Part shown: in pieces, positions 1-9,640 of the stretch
Layout: the number at the start of each line of letters is the position of its first letter
Position numbering within the stretch: position 1 is the stretch's first letter
NCBI RefSeq assembly: GCF_000620085.1
Contig: NZ_JHVJ01000032.1
Location: forward strand, 1-60,529
Direction of reading: 5' to 3'
Length of the DNA: 60,529 nt
DNA from: Marinobacterium jannaschii DSM 6295
GTDB lineage: Bacteria > Pseudomonadota > Gammaproteobacteria > Pseudomonadales > Balneatricaceae
The notes under the pieces: generated by a model
What the model saw: only the letters and a program-made list of their open reading frames with translations
What the model was told of the DNA's origin: nothing
The model's database searches: none
Position numbers and translations under genes: made by a program

Positions 1-70
1 TTGTGCCACCCGATACGATACAGCCAAGTCTCGTTGGGATTCGTTCCTCATCCTGTAGCGGTCTAACGAT

Positions 71-96
71 CCCGACCGGAAGCAACTTAGGTCGGG
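71..96. repeat. Inverted repeat at left edge
   Basis: Seven-base arms CCCGACC (71-77) and GGTCGGG (90-96) are separated by 12 bases, downstream of the msrA stop codon. Neither strand has a T-run after the stem, so this is at best a weak msrA 3' hairpin. Bases 1-128 show no convincing gene. Confidence 0.3.
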
Positions 97-128
97 AATG
101 GCTGATCACTACAACACCAGATTCCCGG

Positions 129-713
129 TTAACTTTTCTTGCCCCAGATCTGCTCCAAACGCTGGTCACGGCCGCAATTCCAGCGGTAGAACTTGTATTT
201 CAGGGCGTAGTTTTTATAGAAATCCTGGTGATAGCTCTCATCGCCGGTAATCGGCCAGAAGGTTGCCGCATCCAGAATAGGCGTCACTACATTGCGGTTA
301 GGGAATTTTTCGATCACTGCTTGCCTGCTGGCTTCAGCAAGCCTGCGCTCTTCAGCGTTGGCGACAAAGATTGCCGCCCGATAGCTCGGCCCCTTATCAC
401 AGAACTGGCCCCGGTCGTCGAAGGGATCAATGTTGACCCAGTAATGATCCAGCAGCTGCTTGTAGGTCACGACCTCAGGGTCGTAGGTGATCTCCACCAC
501 TTCATAGTGCCCGTCATGGTTTCCGTTGTAAGTGGGATTGGGCAAGGTGCCACCACTAAATCCGGAAACCACATCGCTGACTCCTTCCAGCTTCTCGAAG
601 TCTGACTCCATACACCAGAAGCAGCCACCGGCCAGTATCGCTTTATCGGCGTTGGCACCAGAAGCGAAAAGTGAGCTTAAAACCAACAGCGGCAGTGCAA
701 AATGTTTTTTCAT
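129..713 (-). CDS. msrA: Exported peptide-methionine (S)-S-oxide reductase MsrA
   Basis: Reduces methionine-S-sulfoxide in damaged proteins. The MsrA active-site motif GCFWC is present, with the nucleophilic Cys at residue 31 and a second Cys at 34. The start at 713 gives a protein of 194 aa that opens MKKHFALPLL and has a hydrophobic signal peptide ending near ANA/DK, so the enzyme should be periplasmic. A longer in-frame start at 752 adds 13 polar residues ahead of the signal peptide and is less likely. An AGAGACGGA stretch precedes 713 as a ribosome site. It appears monocistronic; no msrB is nearby. The export signal is inferred from sequence; the family call is secure. Confidence 0.93.
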   Translation of the reverse strand: MKKHFALPLLVLSSLFASGANADKAILAGGCFWCMESDFEKLEGVSDVVSGFSGGTLPNPTYNGNHDGHYEVVEITYDPEVVTYKQLLDHYWVNIDPFDDRGQFCDKGPSYRAAIFVANAEERRLAEASRQAVIEKFPNRNVVTPILDAATFWPITGDESYHQDFYKNYALKYKFYRWNCGRDQRLEQIWGKKS

Positions 714-966
714 AGATCCGTCTCTCTTTCTTATTAGACTCTTCTGTCCCAAAGCGGGTTCAGGGGAGGCAGGCGCCGACTCTGACTGGGTAAGCTTACC
801 GGAGTTCCTCTACTACGAAGCCCTGCCGCTATCCATACAAACAAAGCCTGATGATTTCAGGCTGAAAACCGCTGCTGTGACAACACAACTGCCGGTAGAG
901 TTAAGGCCAGAAAGAGACAACTGTCACAGCAATCTTAAGACGGCTACGACAGTCCGAAGAGCCGTA

Positions 967-2274
967 TCAGTGACCAAATTCCGGGATAATCACCTCTTCC
1001 CGAACCTGCTGACCATAATTGAACAATTGCAATGCCGGGGCTGCGCCAGTAGAGCTGATATTACTATCACACCAGTCTGTCCGGCTCAGGGCTGTAGGCG
1101 TCGAGTAGCTGGCGTAATCATCACTCAGGTCGACCCCAGGCAGCAGCCGGTCGCTGATCAGCTTGGCCCGTACCTGCACCGAGGGATCCGCCATGCGGTT
1201 ACGCTGGCCCCACCCGATCATATAGTCATTGCAATAGATGCTCTCGGTTGCTGGACGCTCAAGGAATGCCAGATCGCGGTGAGCATCGAACCAGCGCCGC
1301 ATCATAATCTCTTCAAACAACATAGCGGTATCCTCGTAAAGGACACCGCCGCCGCTGGCAGAAGAGTATGCGTAAAGGTCATTGGACCCTTCGGTTTCCA
1401 GCTCAGTACCCGCTTGTGCTGCAGTTAACATTTTCTGCTGTGAGGTGGCAGTTTTACCCTGAAAGAACACACCCGCAAGGCCATGCATCATTGCCGAGTT
1501 GAGCGGATAGGTCTGGTGGAGCTGTTCACTCGCCAAAGTAGGGAATCGGGAAACGTTCTCATAGATTTTCAGGTTGCTGTCCAGTCTCCCCAGCTCTTCG
1601 GGCGGCACCAGGTCGGCCGCGTGAGCCAGTTCGTGTGCCAGAAGGCTGAACAGATTTGGCTTAAGCTCACTGATAGTACGTGACGAATTGCGTTCGGCAT
1701 TATAACTGTTTGAAACCGTGAGACGCCGATAGCTACTGTCCAGATAACGCGAAGTTTCGACAAACTTCAGGTCTTTACCGTATGCCAGCCGGGCATCAGT
1801 GTTACTGCTAAGATCTGCGGCTTCTTCAGCAGAGGTCCATAAGTAAGTGCCATCCAGATAAATTGCGCCGGTCAGTTCCGTATAATAGGACGGTCGGATA
1901 TCGTGGCCAATTACGATTGCGGTCACACTTTTGAACAGTGCCAGATCAGACATTGGCATTGAGCGTAGCGCCTCAAGAAAATTCCGAGCCATCCAGCTAT
2001 GGCTACTCACGACGCGTTCTGCAATACGATCGACCGTCAGAAAAGTGTAGGTAGTACCTAGCGGAGCCAGCTGACCCACGGTACAGGCATCTGCCGTGGT
2101 CTTCGCTAAAGCACACTGTTTGAGCGCAGACGCATAACCTGTCGTCTGATTCCAGGCTTTATAGCTGAGTTGCTGGATTGAGCTGCCACTTCCATCCCCA
2201 TCTCCGCCACCCCCACATCCCTGCAACATTGCAACAACAAGTGCGCCAGTCAGAACCTTCCCTGTACTCATCAT
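967..2274 (-). CDS. Putative HExxH metallopeptidase-like lipoprotein, copy 1
   Basis: A 435-aa protein with a lipoprotein signal peptide (hydrophobic stretch ending MLQGC, lipidated Cys near residue 20) followed by a Gly/Asp-rich linker. It carries HELAH at residues 214-218, matching the zinc-peptidase HExxH motif. An acidic helix YEDTAMLFEE (313-322) could supply the third zinc ligand, as in gluzincins. I do not recognise a named family. The next gene (2398-3717) is a full-length paralogue, especially alike over the last 130 residues. The cell location (outer or inner membrane, periplasm-facing) and a protease role are inferred from the signal and the motif. An AGGGATGA stretch precedes the start. 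Confidence 0.75.
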   Translation of the reverse strand: MMSTGKVLTGALVVAMLQGCGGGGDGDGSGSSIQQLSYKAWNQTTGYASALKQCALAKTTADACTVGQLAPLGTTYTFLTVDRIAERVVSSHSWMARNFLEALRSMPMSDLALFKSVTAIVIGHDIRPSYYTELTGAIYLDGTYLWTSAEEAADLSSNTDARLAYGKDLKFVETSRYLDSSYRRLTVSNSYNAERNSSRTISELKPNLFSLLAHELAHAADLVPPEELGRLDSNLKIYENVSRFPTLASEQLHQTYPLNSAMMHGLAGVFFQGKTATSQQKMLTAAQAGTELETEGSNDLYAYSSASGGGVLYEDTAMLFEEIMMRRWFDAHRDLAFLERPATESIYCNDYMIGWGQRNRMADPSVQVRAKLISDRLLPGVDLSDDYASYSTPTALSRTDWCDSNISSTGAAPALQLFNYGQQVREEVIIPEFGH

Positions 2275-2397
2275 TCATCCCTATATAGCCAAATTCCATT
2301 CTGGGGCGATCTTATACGCTGTAGTTTGACGAGGCAAAAAAAATAGCTTTTGAGGTTGGATATGACTTACAGATGATCACCACTAGTCCTAACTCGG

Positions 2398-3717
2398 TTA
2401 ATGACCATGCATGGGTATAATCACCTCCTCCCGCACCTGCCGACCATTATTGAACAATTGCAGTGCCGGGGCTGCGCCAGTAGAGCTGATATTACTATCA
2501 CACCAGTCAGTGCGGCTCAGGGTTGTAGCTGTGGAGTAGCTGGCGTAGTCATCACTCAGATCGACATCAGGCAGCAGCCGGTCGCTGATCAGCTTGGCCC
2601 GTACCTGCACCGAGGGATCCGCCATGCGGTTACGCTGGCCCCAGCCGATTATAAAGTCATTACAGAAGGTGCTGTCAGTTGCGGGGCGTTCAAGGAAAGC
2701 CAGATCACGGTGAGCATCGAACCAGCGCCGCATCATAATCTCTTCAAACAACATAGCGGTATCCTCGTAGAGGACACCGCCGCCGCTGGCAGATGAATAA
2801 GCATAGAGGTCATTGGCCCCTTCAGTCTCAAACTCTGCGCCAACCTGAGCGGCGGTTATCAACTTTTGCTGGTCAGTGGCTGTTTTCCCCTGAAAAAATA
2901 CCCCTGCCAGGCCATGCAACATCAATGAATTGAGCGGATAGGTCTGATGAAGCTGATCGCTGGCCAGTCCCGGAAAGCGCGCAACATTGGCAAAAACAGT
3001 CAGCGTACTATCGAGCCGCCCCAACTCCTCCGGTGGTAAAAAGTCAGCGGCATGAGCCAGCTCATGGGCAACCAATGCAAGAAGACTGGGGCTCAGCTGG
3101 TCTATTGTGCGGCTGTTGTTGCTATCCGCTTTATAGAGGTTCGGTACGGTAAGACGCTGAAAACCTGGATTCAGGTAGCGGGAAGCTTCGATAAATGTCA
3201 GGTCTTTGGCAAAAGCCAGGCGGGGATCCGTGTTGGTATCGAGATCGGCTGCTTCTTCGGCATTGGTCCAGAGAAAGGCACCGTCCAGGTGGATAGCACC
3301 ATTAAGGCTGGTATAAAACGAGGGGCGTATATCGTGCCCAATAACAATCGCCGTGACGCTGCGAAAGATCAGCAGATCCTCTTCGGGCAACGTGCGGATG
3401 GCGGCAACAAAGTTGTCCCCCATCCATCGATGACTGGTCACCAGCCTTTCGGCGATCAGATCTACCGTCAACCTGCCATACACCGTCCCCAGGGGTGGCA
3501 GTTCACCTACGGTACAGGCCTCTGATTGCGTTTTGGCACGGGCACAGCGAACCAGTGAGGAGGCATAGTTTATTGATTGATTCCACGCCTGATAGAGACT
3601 CTCGCCTGTATTGACCTGACTGCTTGCCTCAGCACTACCGCCACCACCTCCGCCGCCACCACAACCAAGCAACAACGCGGTCAACAGGGCCACGATTAAG
3701 TACCTACCCGGAGCCAT
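2398..3717 (-). CDS. Putative HExxH metallopeptidase-like lipoprotein, copy 2
   Basis: Paralogue of the gene at 967-2274, 439 aa from the ATG at 3717. That start is preceded by a strong GGGAGGGG ribosome site and opens directly into a lipoprotein signal peptide (MAPGRYLIVALL...LLGC). An upstream start at 3750 would put 11 polar residues ahead of the signal. The mature protein starts with a poly-Gly linker and contains HELAHAAD and the same downstream YEDTAMLFEE acidic helix as copy 1. It lies upstream of copy 1 with 123 bases between them, so co-transcription is possible. The function is unknown; zinc-dependent hydrolysis is inferred from HExxH alone. Confidence 0.75.
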   Translation of the reverse strand: MAPGRYLIVALLTALLLGCGGGGGGGGSAEASSQVNTGESLYQAWNQSINYASSLVRCARAKTQSEACTVGELPPLGTVYGRLTVDLIAERLVTSHRWMGDNFVAAIRTLPEEDLLIFRSVTAIVIGHDIRPSFYTSLNGAIHLDGAFLWTNAEEAADLDTNTDPRLAFAKDLTFIEASRYLNPGFQRLTVPNLYKADSNNSRTIDQLSPSLLALVAHELAHAADFLPPEELGRLDSTLTVFANVARFPGLASDQLHQTYPLNSLMLHGLAGVFFQGKTATDQQKLITAAQVGAEFETEGANDLYAYSSASGGGVLYEDTAMLFEEIMMRRWFDAHRDLAFLERPATDSTFCNDFIIGWGQRNRMADPSVQVRAKLISDRLLPDVDLSDDYASYSTATTLSRTDWCDSNISSTGAAPALQLFNNGRQVREEVIIPMHGH

Positions 3718-3885
3718 CTCCCCTCCCAGTATCGATTCCGATACGGTCACTTTTCAGGCAATGCAAGCCGGCACTCAGGTAGCTTACTAGCCGCGCCCTG
3801 TTAAGATCCTGCTGCATACAGGCCCGATATCCGGCGATTGAGGACGCTAACGCCAGCAACAGGCAGGGCTAAGCGACTGGCCACT

Positions 3886-5535
3886 CTACTCATCACTGCT
3901 GACACCGATATAACTCATCGCCTGCCGTGTCTCCTCCCGCTCATGCCCCAGGTCGCCGGTCAGGGAGAGCAACTCGGAGTAATGGGCACTGGCCTTGCGG
4001 CTGTTACCCGCAAGTTCGGCAGCCCGCCCGGCACCATGAATGCTGTAATAGCGGTTTGGCGATATCTCCAGGCTGGCTTCATAGGCATCCAGAGCGTCTT
4101 CGTAGCGCTGGCTGTTCATCAGCATATCGCCGTAGATTTCCCGCAATGGCAGCACGCTGCCGGGAGTCACCGGGTGCTTATCAACCGAGTCTTCCTGATC
4201 AGCCGCTTTGGCCATCAGTTTAAGGCCCGCATCGTAGTTGCCCTCGAGATAGAGTATCCAGGCCTCGATCGCCTGACGCTGGGCGTCAATCAGCGTCGCC
4301 CAATATGTTTGTCCGGCCTTCGTTGTATGCTCGAGTAGTCTATTCAGAGTAGCCAGATTCAAACGGGCTGCATGGACGTTTCCATTCCGCACAGCCCCCA
4401 GCGCCCTGGCGAAATAGGTAATAGCTTCAACCTGAGGGAATTTGTCCCACGGGAAGCCGGTTGGCTTCCGGATCGGCAGTATTGCAGCCTCCGCCCATTG
4501 CTTACGTTCCAGCTGATAACGCGCGGGCATTGCCGCCAGGGCATAGCCACTGACGAAGGTGGGCTGATACTGGGTGCGGACGTAGATTGACTCCAAGGCG
4601 GCTCGGGCCTTGGTGCTGTTGGCCATCTGCAGATATGCGTAGATCAGGTAGTCCTGGGCATGGGGGTAGTGATGGGAGACAAAGCTGCCGACCGGGAAGT
4701 TCAGCGCGGCATTCGCCGAGCGGAGATTCCAGTTGACCGTTTCCACCCAGTGTCCCAGCCTGACAAAAATATGCGATGGCATATGCAGCGCATGGGGGAC
4801 GTCCGGGGCAATTTTGTCGTATGCCCGGGCTGCCTGCAGCGCCTGTCGGGCCAGTTCGGGATTATCGTAGGCATGTATGATGTAGTGGATGACTCCGGGG
4901 TGCTGGGCCTGTTGGGTATAGAGTGATTCCAGTAACGCGCCGGCTTCCTTCTGCTTGCTGAAGCTGCGATCACTTTTCGGGGCAATGGCCAGTTGCGACA
5001 AGGCATAGAACACTGCGGCTTCAGTATTATCTTTGTACTCCATATAGAGCTTTTTCTGTGCCTTAGCCCAGCGTTTTATCCGCTGCTCATAACTTCTCTC
5101 TTTCCAGCCATCGTAGAAGCGCTGAGTCGCGCGGATAAAGGCTCTTTCAATGGGTTCTGAAGGTTTGAGCTGGCGCGCCTTAGCAATGGCATCAGCCCCT
5201 TGCTGACTCTTAATCTCATCAGGCTCGCCCGGCCAGAGGGGATGAAAGCGGGTCATGGAAACACCCCAATACAGCATGGCGCAGTCAGGGTGAAGACTAA
5301 TGAGTTCGCTAAAGCGACGGTGAGCCTCGGCGTACATCATATGGTGCAGCAGGGCCAGAGATTCATTGAAACCCTTGCGGGCATCTTCGCTACAGCTGAT
5401 ATCAAAGCGGACATCACCATAACGGTTTTCGACTGCAGTGGCGGTTGCGTCTGCATCCCCTGCGGCTACATCCATGTGAAGCATCATCAGCCAGAAGCTG
5501 AAAACCAGGGAACCCGCGCGCATAAGAGTATTCAT
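3886..5535 (-). CDS. Secreted TPR-like repeat protein
   Basis: A 549-aa protein with an N-terminal signal peptide (about residues 1-26, ending near DVAAGDA). The rest is mostly alpha-helical with TPR-like repeats. These include a segment near residue 60 (MMYAEAHRRFSELISLHPDC) and a C-terminal pair with RYEDALDAYEASLEISPNR. TPR domains mediate protein contacts; no catalytic motif is visible. A GAGG stretch lies about 9 bases before the ATG at 5535. It is divergent from the PotD-like sensor gene across about 340 bases. A periplasmic location is inferred; the partner is unknown. Confidence 0.75.
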   Translation of the reverse strand: MNTLMRAGSLVFSFWLMMLHMDVAAGDADATATAVENRYGDVRFDISCSEDARKGFNESLALLHHMMYAEAHRRFSELISLHPDCAMLYWGVSMTRFHPLWPGEPDEIKSQQGADAIAKARQLKPSEPIERAFIRATQRFYDGWKERSYEQRIKRWAKAQKKLYMEYKDNTEAAVFYALSQLAIAPKSDRSFSKQKEAGALLESLYTQQAQHPGVIHYIIHAYDNPELARQALQAARAYDKIAPDVPHALHMPSHIFVRLGHWVETVNWNLRSANAALNFPVGSFVSHHYPHAQDYLIYAYLQMANSTKARAALESIYVRTQYQPTFVSGYALAAMPARYQLERKQWAEAAILPIRKPTGFPWDKFPQVEAITYFARALGAVRNGNVHAARLNLATLNRLLEHTTKAGQTYWATLIDAQRQAIEAWILYLEGNYDAGLKLMAKAADQEDSVDKHPVTPGSVLPLREIYGDMLMNSQRYEDALDAYEASLEISPNRYYSIHGAGRAAELAGNSRKASAHYSELLSLTGDLGHEREETRQAMSYIGVSSDE

Positions 5536-5873
5536 GGCGTGCGCCTCACATTACACCGGCACAATAAAAGCTGTGACGTTAAAGCTGCGACCGCTGCCTT
5601 CACCCATGCGCTTTCCAGAACTCACGCCGGAGAATATCCCTGCACTGCAACCAGCTCCATACCGGTATCCATCAAAAGTTAACCGATCAGAAACCCGACT
5701 GCCTGATTGTGTTTCAGAATAGTTCAATTTCTTCTGTACAAACGAGGTTACCAACTGATCACTAATTAATTGTCGGCTTTGATGGATTCTGGACTAGAGT
5801 TATATGAAGTTCTGAAGAGGTTCCTACGGATTTCAGGCTCTCGTTCGACACGGATAAAAGGATGGGAATCCCG
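5536..5873. other. Intergenic region between divergent genes
   Basis: About 340 bases separate the TPR-like gene (minus) from the PotD-like gene (plus). Short open frames here lack ribosome sites and protein-like composition. It probably holds both promoters; the best candidate for the plus strand is listed separately. Confidence 0.5.
5779..5806 (+). promoter_or_regulatory. Candidate promoter of the nspS-mbaA-like operon
   Basis: TTGATG (5779-5784) and TATATG (5801-5806) are spaced 16 bases apart and resemble sigma-70 -35 and -10 boxes, about 70 bases before the start codon. Assigned by eye only. Confidence 0.3.
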
Positions 5874-6962
5874 ATGTTGAAATGGATACTGACAGACTGT
5901 CTGACAACCGCATTTTTTATTGTCGCAGCCGCTCAGGTCATGCCCTGGGTTGAGCAGGCTCGCGCAGATTCAAAACGTCGGGACCTGACCATCCTCAACT
6001 GGTCGGATTATATGGATCAGAGCCTGATCGCTGAATTTGAAGTGCAGCACGGCATTAAGGTCCGCCAGATACTGTTCGACTCGGAAGACAGCCGTACCGA
6101 CCTGCTGCTGTCGACCCAGGCGGTGGGCTACGATCTGATTCTGGTATCCAATAGCGATATCAACGCTTACATCCGCCAGGGCTGGCTGCAACCTCTCGAT
6201 CCCGAGCGTCTGCAAGCTTCACGGCAACATATAGCCCCGCGCTGGAATGAATTCAGTGATACGGCAACGCGCTACGGTATGCCCTACCTTTGGGGCACAC
6301 TGGGCTTTGCCTACCGTGCCGACCTGCTCAAAAAAGCGCCCAGCCGCTGGATTGATCTCTATCGGCCTGGTGCTGAGCTGCAGGGGCATATCGGGATGAT
6401 CGAAGACTCCAGAGACCTGATCGGTATGGCACTCAAGGCGCTCGGTCACCCGCTAAACAGCAGTGATGTGCAGCAACTCACGGAAGCCGAGGAACTGCTG
6501 CTGGCGCAGGCACCTTATGTACGCAGCTACCAGTACAACCTGCCAGGTTCAGATTCGGCACTGGTGAGCGGCGAACTGAAAGCTGCGGTGTTATATAACG
6601 GTGATGCCTTAGCACTGCAGGAGTACAGCCCTGAATTGAAATTTGTCCTGCCACAGGAGGGAGGCAATATCTGGATAGATTACTTTGCCCTTGGCAGCCA
6701 TGCCCCCAATCCGGATATGGCGTACGCCTTCCTGAAATTTATTCATCAGCCGGAACATGCCGCGCGGTTATCCCAGAAACTGTTCTTTGCCACTCCGAAT
6801 GAAACAGCCCAGACACTGCTACCAGAGTCGGTTCGCCTGAATAAGGCGATCTACCCGGATGCCCAGATTCTGGCCCGCTCCGAGATCCATCAGGCGCTGC
6901 CGCCACTGGCACAGAAACGACGTAATGTCATTACATCCCACCTGTTACGCGGTAGGCAATGA
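5874..6962 (+). CDS. nspS: PotD/NspS-like periplasmic polyamine-binding protein
   Basis: An extracellular solute-binding protein of the PotD (spermidine/putrescine) type, 362 aa. It has a signal peptide ending near QARADS, then the family opening TILNWSDYMDQSLIAEFE, and later YLWGTLGFAYR and a conserved IDYFALGSHAPN block. The ATG at 5874 is preferred because AGGATGGGA lies a normal distance upstream; an ATG 12 bases earlier is possible. No potABC permease genes are nearby. Its stop codon overlaps the start of a GGDEF-EAL membrane protein. That arrangement is known from V. cholerae NspS-MbaA, where the binding protein reports polyamines to the membrane enzyme. The binding-protein fold is secure; the exact ligand is inferred. 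Confidence 0.8.
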   Translation: MLKWILTDCLTTAFFIVAAAQVMPWVEQARADSKRRDLTILNWSDYMDQSLIAEFEVQHGIKVRQILFDSEDSRTDLLLSTQAVGYDLILVSNSDINAYIRQGWLQPLDPERLQASRQHIAPRWNEFSDTATRYGMPYLWGTLGFAYRADLLKKAPSRWIDLYRPGAELQGHIGMIEDSRDLIGMALKALGHPLNSSDVQQLTEAEELLLAQAPYVRSYQYNLPGSDSALVSGELKAAVLYNGDALALQEYSPELKFVLPQEGGNIWIDYFALGSHAPNPDMAYAFLKFIHQPEHAARLSQKLFFATPNETAQTLLPESVRLNKAIYPDAQILARSEIHQALPPLAQKRRNVITSHLLRGRQ

Positions 6963-9433
6963 AGCTTAAGTACAAGTTACCTCTGACCTTTATCCCGCTG
7001 ATCTGCCTACCGCTGGCAGTAGTGGCCGCCCTGTCCTATTTCGAATTAAAACAGAGCGCGCAACGAGAGGCCGAACAGCAGCTGAGAATCTTGCTGAGCC
7101 AATACAGCCACCAGATCGAAGAGGCTGTAAAAAGTGCCGAAACCTATACCGAGTACATCAGTCAGGACCCGTTACTACACCACTATCTGCTGACAGCTGA
7201 CGCCATAGCCCGTTACAGCCTGATTCAGCGCCCCCTGTATGACCGCCTGTTAAGATTGCAGAATATCAGTCCTGAACACTACACGATCAATGTCCTGCTG
7301 CCTGATAACAGCATTGATCTGCAGGTCCTGTCTCAGCAGGCATCGATCAAACCCACCGGCGTCCAGAGCGGCCTGCCTGTCGCAGCCAGAACTGCGGGTG
7401 CTGAGCAGCCACCAGCCTTTTATCCCGATCCGGCCAGTGGAGAGGTTAACCTCTATACCCAGCGAAATATCTACCTGCGTGATCCCGGAGAGGTCAAGGA
7501 CGTTGTTACAACAGATCTGACCCTGCGCGGCGCCGTTGTTATCGGCACCGATGTGTTCTCCCAGCTGGCTCCGCTGAATGACAGATTCTGGAGCAGCAGT
7601 GGTGCACTGCTGATTACCGATGCGCAAGGCCAGCTACTTCGCACGATTACTCAATCCAGCGAAAATTCCCGGCTTGAACTACCACCCGGCACGGCTGAAA
7701 CAGGCCCCCGTAATATCCGGCTGGAGAGCGGAAACCATTTGCTGTTCCAGCAGCAGATCTACCCTCAGGTCTGGTTACAGGCGCTGATTCCGGAAGCGTC
7801 CGTCGACCGCTCCGGTCAGATTGTCGCGATGAATGTGATCACCGTATCGCTGATTGCCAGCATCCTGGCGATTCCCCTGTTGCTCTATTTGCTGAACAGC
7901 CAGATTCTGACACCGGTACGGCAGCTGACATCGGCCTTTATCCGCCTTGGCAAGCAGGAGGAAGAGATTCAGGTACTGGTGGCGCAGGAGGATGAGCTCG
8001 GCGATCTGAGCCGGCTTTTCAACCGCACCAGCCTGGAACTGCATCGCTCCCACCGGCAGATCAGGAACCTGGCCTTCAGTGACAGCCTGACAGGACTGCC
8101 AAACCGCTTTATGTTTATGAAAAATCTGAAGCAGGCGATGGAGCGGGCCAGCGAACATAACCAGAAGATGGCATTGCTGTTTCTCGATCTTGATCGGTTT
8201 AAGCAGATTAATGACAGTATGGGGCATAACACCGGCGATGCGCTGCTACAGCAGGTGGCCGCCCTGCTGCAGCGAAACCTGCGCAACCACGACCTGGTTA
8301 CCCGCAGTGGCGATGAATTAGCGGCCCTCAGCCGCAGTAACCTGGCCCGCCTTGGCGGTGATGAGTTCACTATCCTGTTGCAGGATATCAGTTCGCCTGA
8401 AGAAGCCCGTATTATTGCCGAACGTATCATTGCCGCCCTGTCCGAGCCTCTTGAGGTGAACAACCAGCAGCTGAATACCGGTGCCAGCATCGGTATATCG
8501 CTGTTTCCCCAACACGGTAGCAATAGCGAAGAGCTGATTCGCCATGCAGACGTCGCTATGTATCAGGCAAAAAGAGACACGGTGACCCGTTACCGCTTCT
8601 TCAGCGAACGCAGCCTGGATGAGGAAGGACAGAAGCAGATTGAAGCCAGGCTCTACCGGGCGATCAAATCCGGTCAGATCGAAGTGTGCTATCAGCCCAT
8701 CTTAGATCAGCACAGCCTGCGTACCGTCGCTGTCGAAGCTTTGCTGCGCTGGGAGGACAGCCAGCTAGGCCCCGTCGAACCCGCCCTGTTTATCCCCATT
8801 GCAGAGCGCTGTGGACTGATCAGCCTGCTGAGCGAAGAAGCAATCAATACAGCGCTGGCGCAGCTTAAACGCTGGCACAGCGACGGGCTCAGCGAGCTTA
8901 AACTGTCACTGAACCTGTGTAGTGCACAGCTTCAGGACAGCAGTTTCCCCGACAAGCTTGGCGAGTTGCTGCGACAGTACCAACTCGAGCCACAGTCAGT
9001 CTGGCTGGAGATCAAGGAAGCGCAGTTACTGAGCAGCAATGAACAATCCCAGACAACTATCACCGCCCTGAAACAGGCAGGCTACAGTATCGCACTGGAC
9101 GACTTCGGTACGGGATACTCCTCAGTCAGCGCCCTCAGGGATAAGCCGGCAGCGATTCTTAAGATCGATCACACCGTCTTGAACGATTTTGAGCATAACG
9201 AGAAGCAGCAATCACTGGTCGCCGCCATCCTGTTGATGGCAAAAACGCTGAATCTGAAAGTGATCGTCGAAGGGATCGAAAACGAGGAACAACTCGCAAT
9301 CATGTGCGAGTTCGGCTGCGATATGCTGCAAGGCTACCTTTTCAGCCCCCCTTTGGCCGCCGACGACCTCAGTCGCCTGTTAAACAGCCAGCTGTGGCTG
9401 CAGCAGAGTGGCAACCGCTACACCCCTCAGTGA
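6959..9433 (+). CDS. mbaA: MbaA-like membrane GGDEF-EAL cyclic-di-GMP enzyme
   Basis: An 824-aa protein with TM1 (about 8-28), a periplasmic sensor region (about 29-285), TM2 (about 290-312), HAMP-like linker, GGDEF domain (motif 466-470) and EAL domain (EALLRW from 593). EAL catalytic features look intact: LDDFGTGYSS, a KID motif and EGIE. GGDEF is canonical, but the RxxD inhibitory site expected just upstream is absent, and about 17 extra residues precede the motif. It overlaps the PotD-like gene by 4 bases (ATGA), so the two are probably translationally coupled. By analogy with V. cholerae MbaA, the periplasmic region would dock the binding protein and control cyclic-di-GMP breakdown, and hence biofilm. 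Whether synthesis or breakdown dominates cannot be read from sequence. Confidence 0.85.
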   Translation: MKLKYKLPLTFIPLICLPLAVVAALSYFELKQSAQREAEQQLRILLSQYSHQIEEAVKSAETYTEYISQDPLLHHYLLTADAIARYSLIQRPLYDRLLRLQNISPEHYTINVLLPDNSIDLQVLSQQASIKPTGVQSGLPVAARTAGAEQPPAFYPDPASGEVNLYTQRNIYLRDPGEVKDVVTTDLTLRGAVVIGTDVFSQLAPLNDRFWSSSGALLITDAQGQLLRTITQSSENSRLELPPGTAETGPRNIRLESGNHLLFQQQIYPQVWLQALIPEASVDRSGQIVAMNVITVSLIASILAIPLLLYLLNSQILTPVRQLTSAFIRLGKQEEEIQVLVAQEDELGDLSRLFNRTSLELHRSHRQIRNLAFSDSLTGLPNRFMFMKNLKQAMERASEHNQKMALLFLDLDRFKQINDSMGHNTGDALLQQVAALLQRNLRNHDLVTRSGDELAALSRSNLARLGGDEFTILLQDISSPEEARIIAERIIAALSEPLEVNNQQLNTGASIGISLFPQHGSNSEELIRHADVAMYQAKRDTVTRYRFFSERSLDEEGQKQIEARLYRAIKSGQIEVCYQPILDQHSLRTVAVEALLRWEDSQLGPVEPALFIPIAERCGLISLLSEEAINTALAQLKRWHSDGLSELKLSLNLCSAQLQDSSFPDKLGELLRQYQLEPQSVWLEIKEAQLLSSNEQSQTTITALKQAGYSIALDDFGTGYSSVSALRDKPAAILKIDHTVLNDFEHNEKQQSLVAAILLMAKTLNLKVIVEGIENEEQLAIMCEFGCDMLQGYLFSPPLAADDLSRLLNSQLWLQQSGNRYTPQ

Positions 9434-9640
9434 GTGCTGCTTCATCCGGTTACTCTGACAACTTGTCTAAGTAGTAGTACTCCTTTACCCTGACGCCGCC
9501 TAAGCCCTAGTATCAAAGCAATACTAAGACGAGCGCAAACCTGCCGGACACTGTCTCAGCTGACACCCCGGCGGCACAACCTCATCCACAGTCCCTCCGG
9601 GTGGCTGTTGTCCAAAATATGTACGACCGGATTTTCCCAC

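Noticed and set aside
6959-9433. Degenerate GGDEF as in V. cholerae MbaA
   Set aside because: The motif reads GGDEF at residues 466-470, so degeneracy is not supported. A nearby SGDEL could mislead but lies in the insertion before the true motif.
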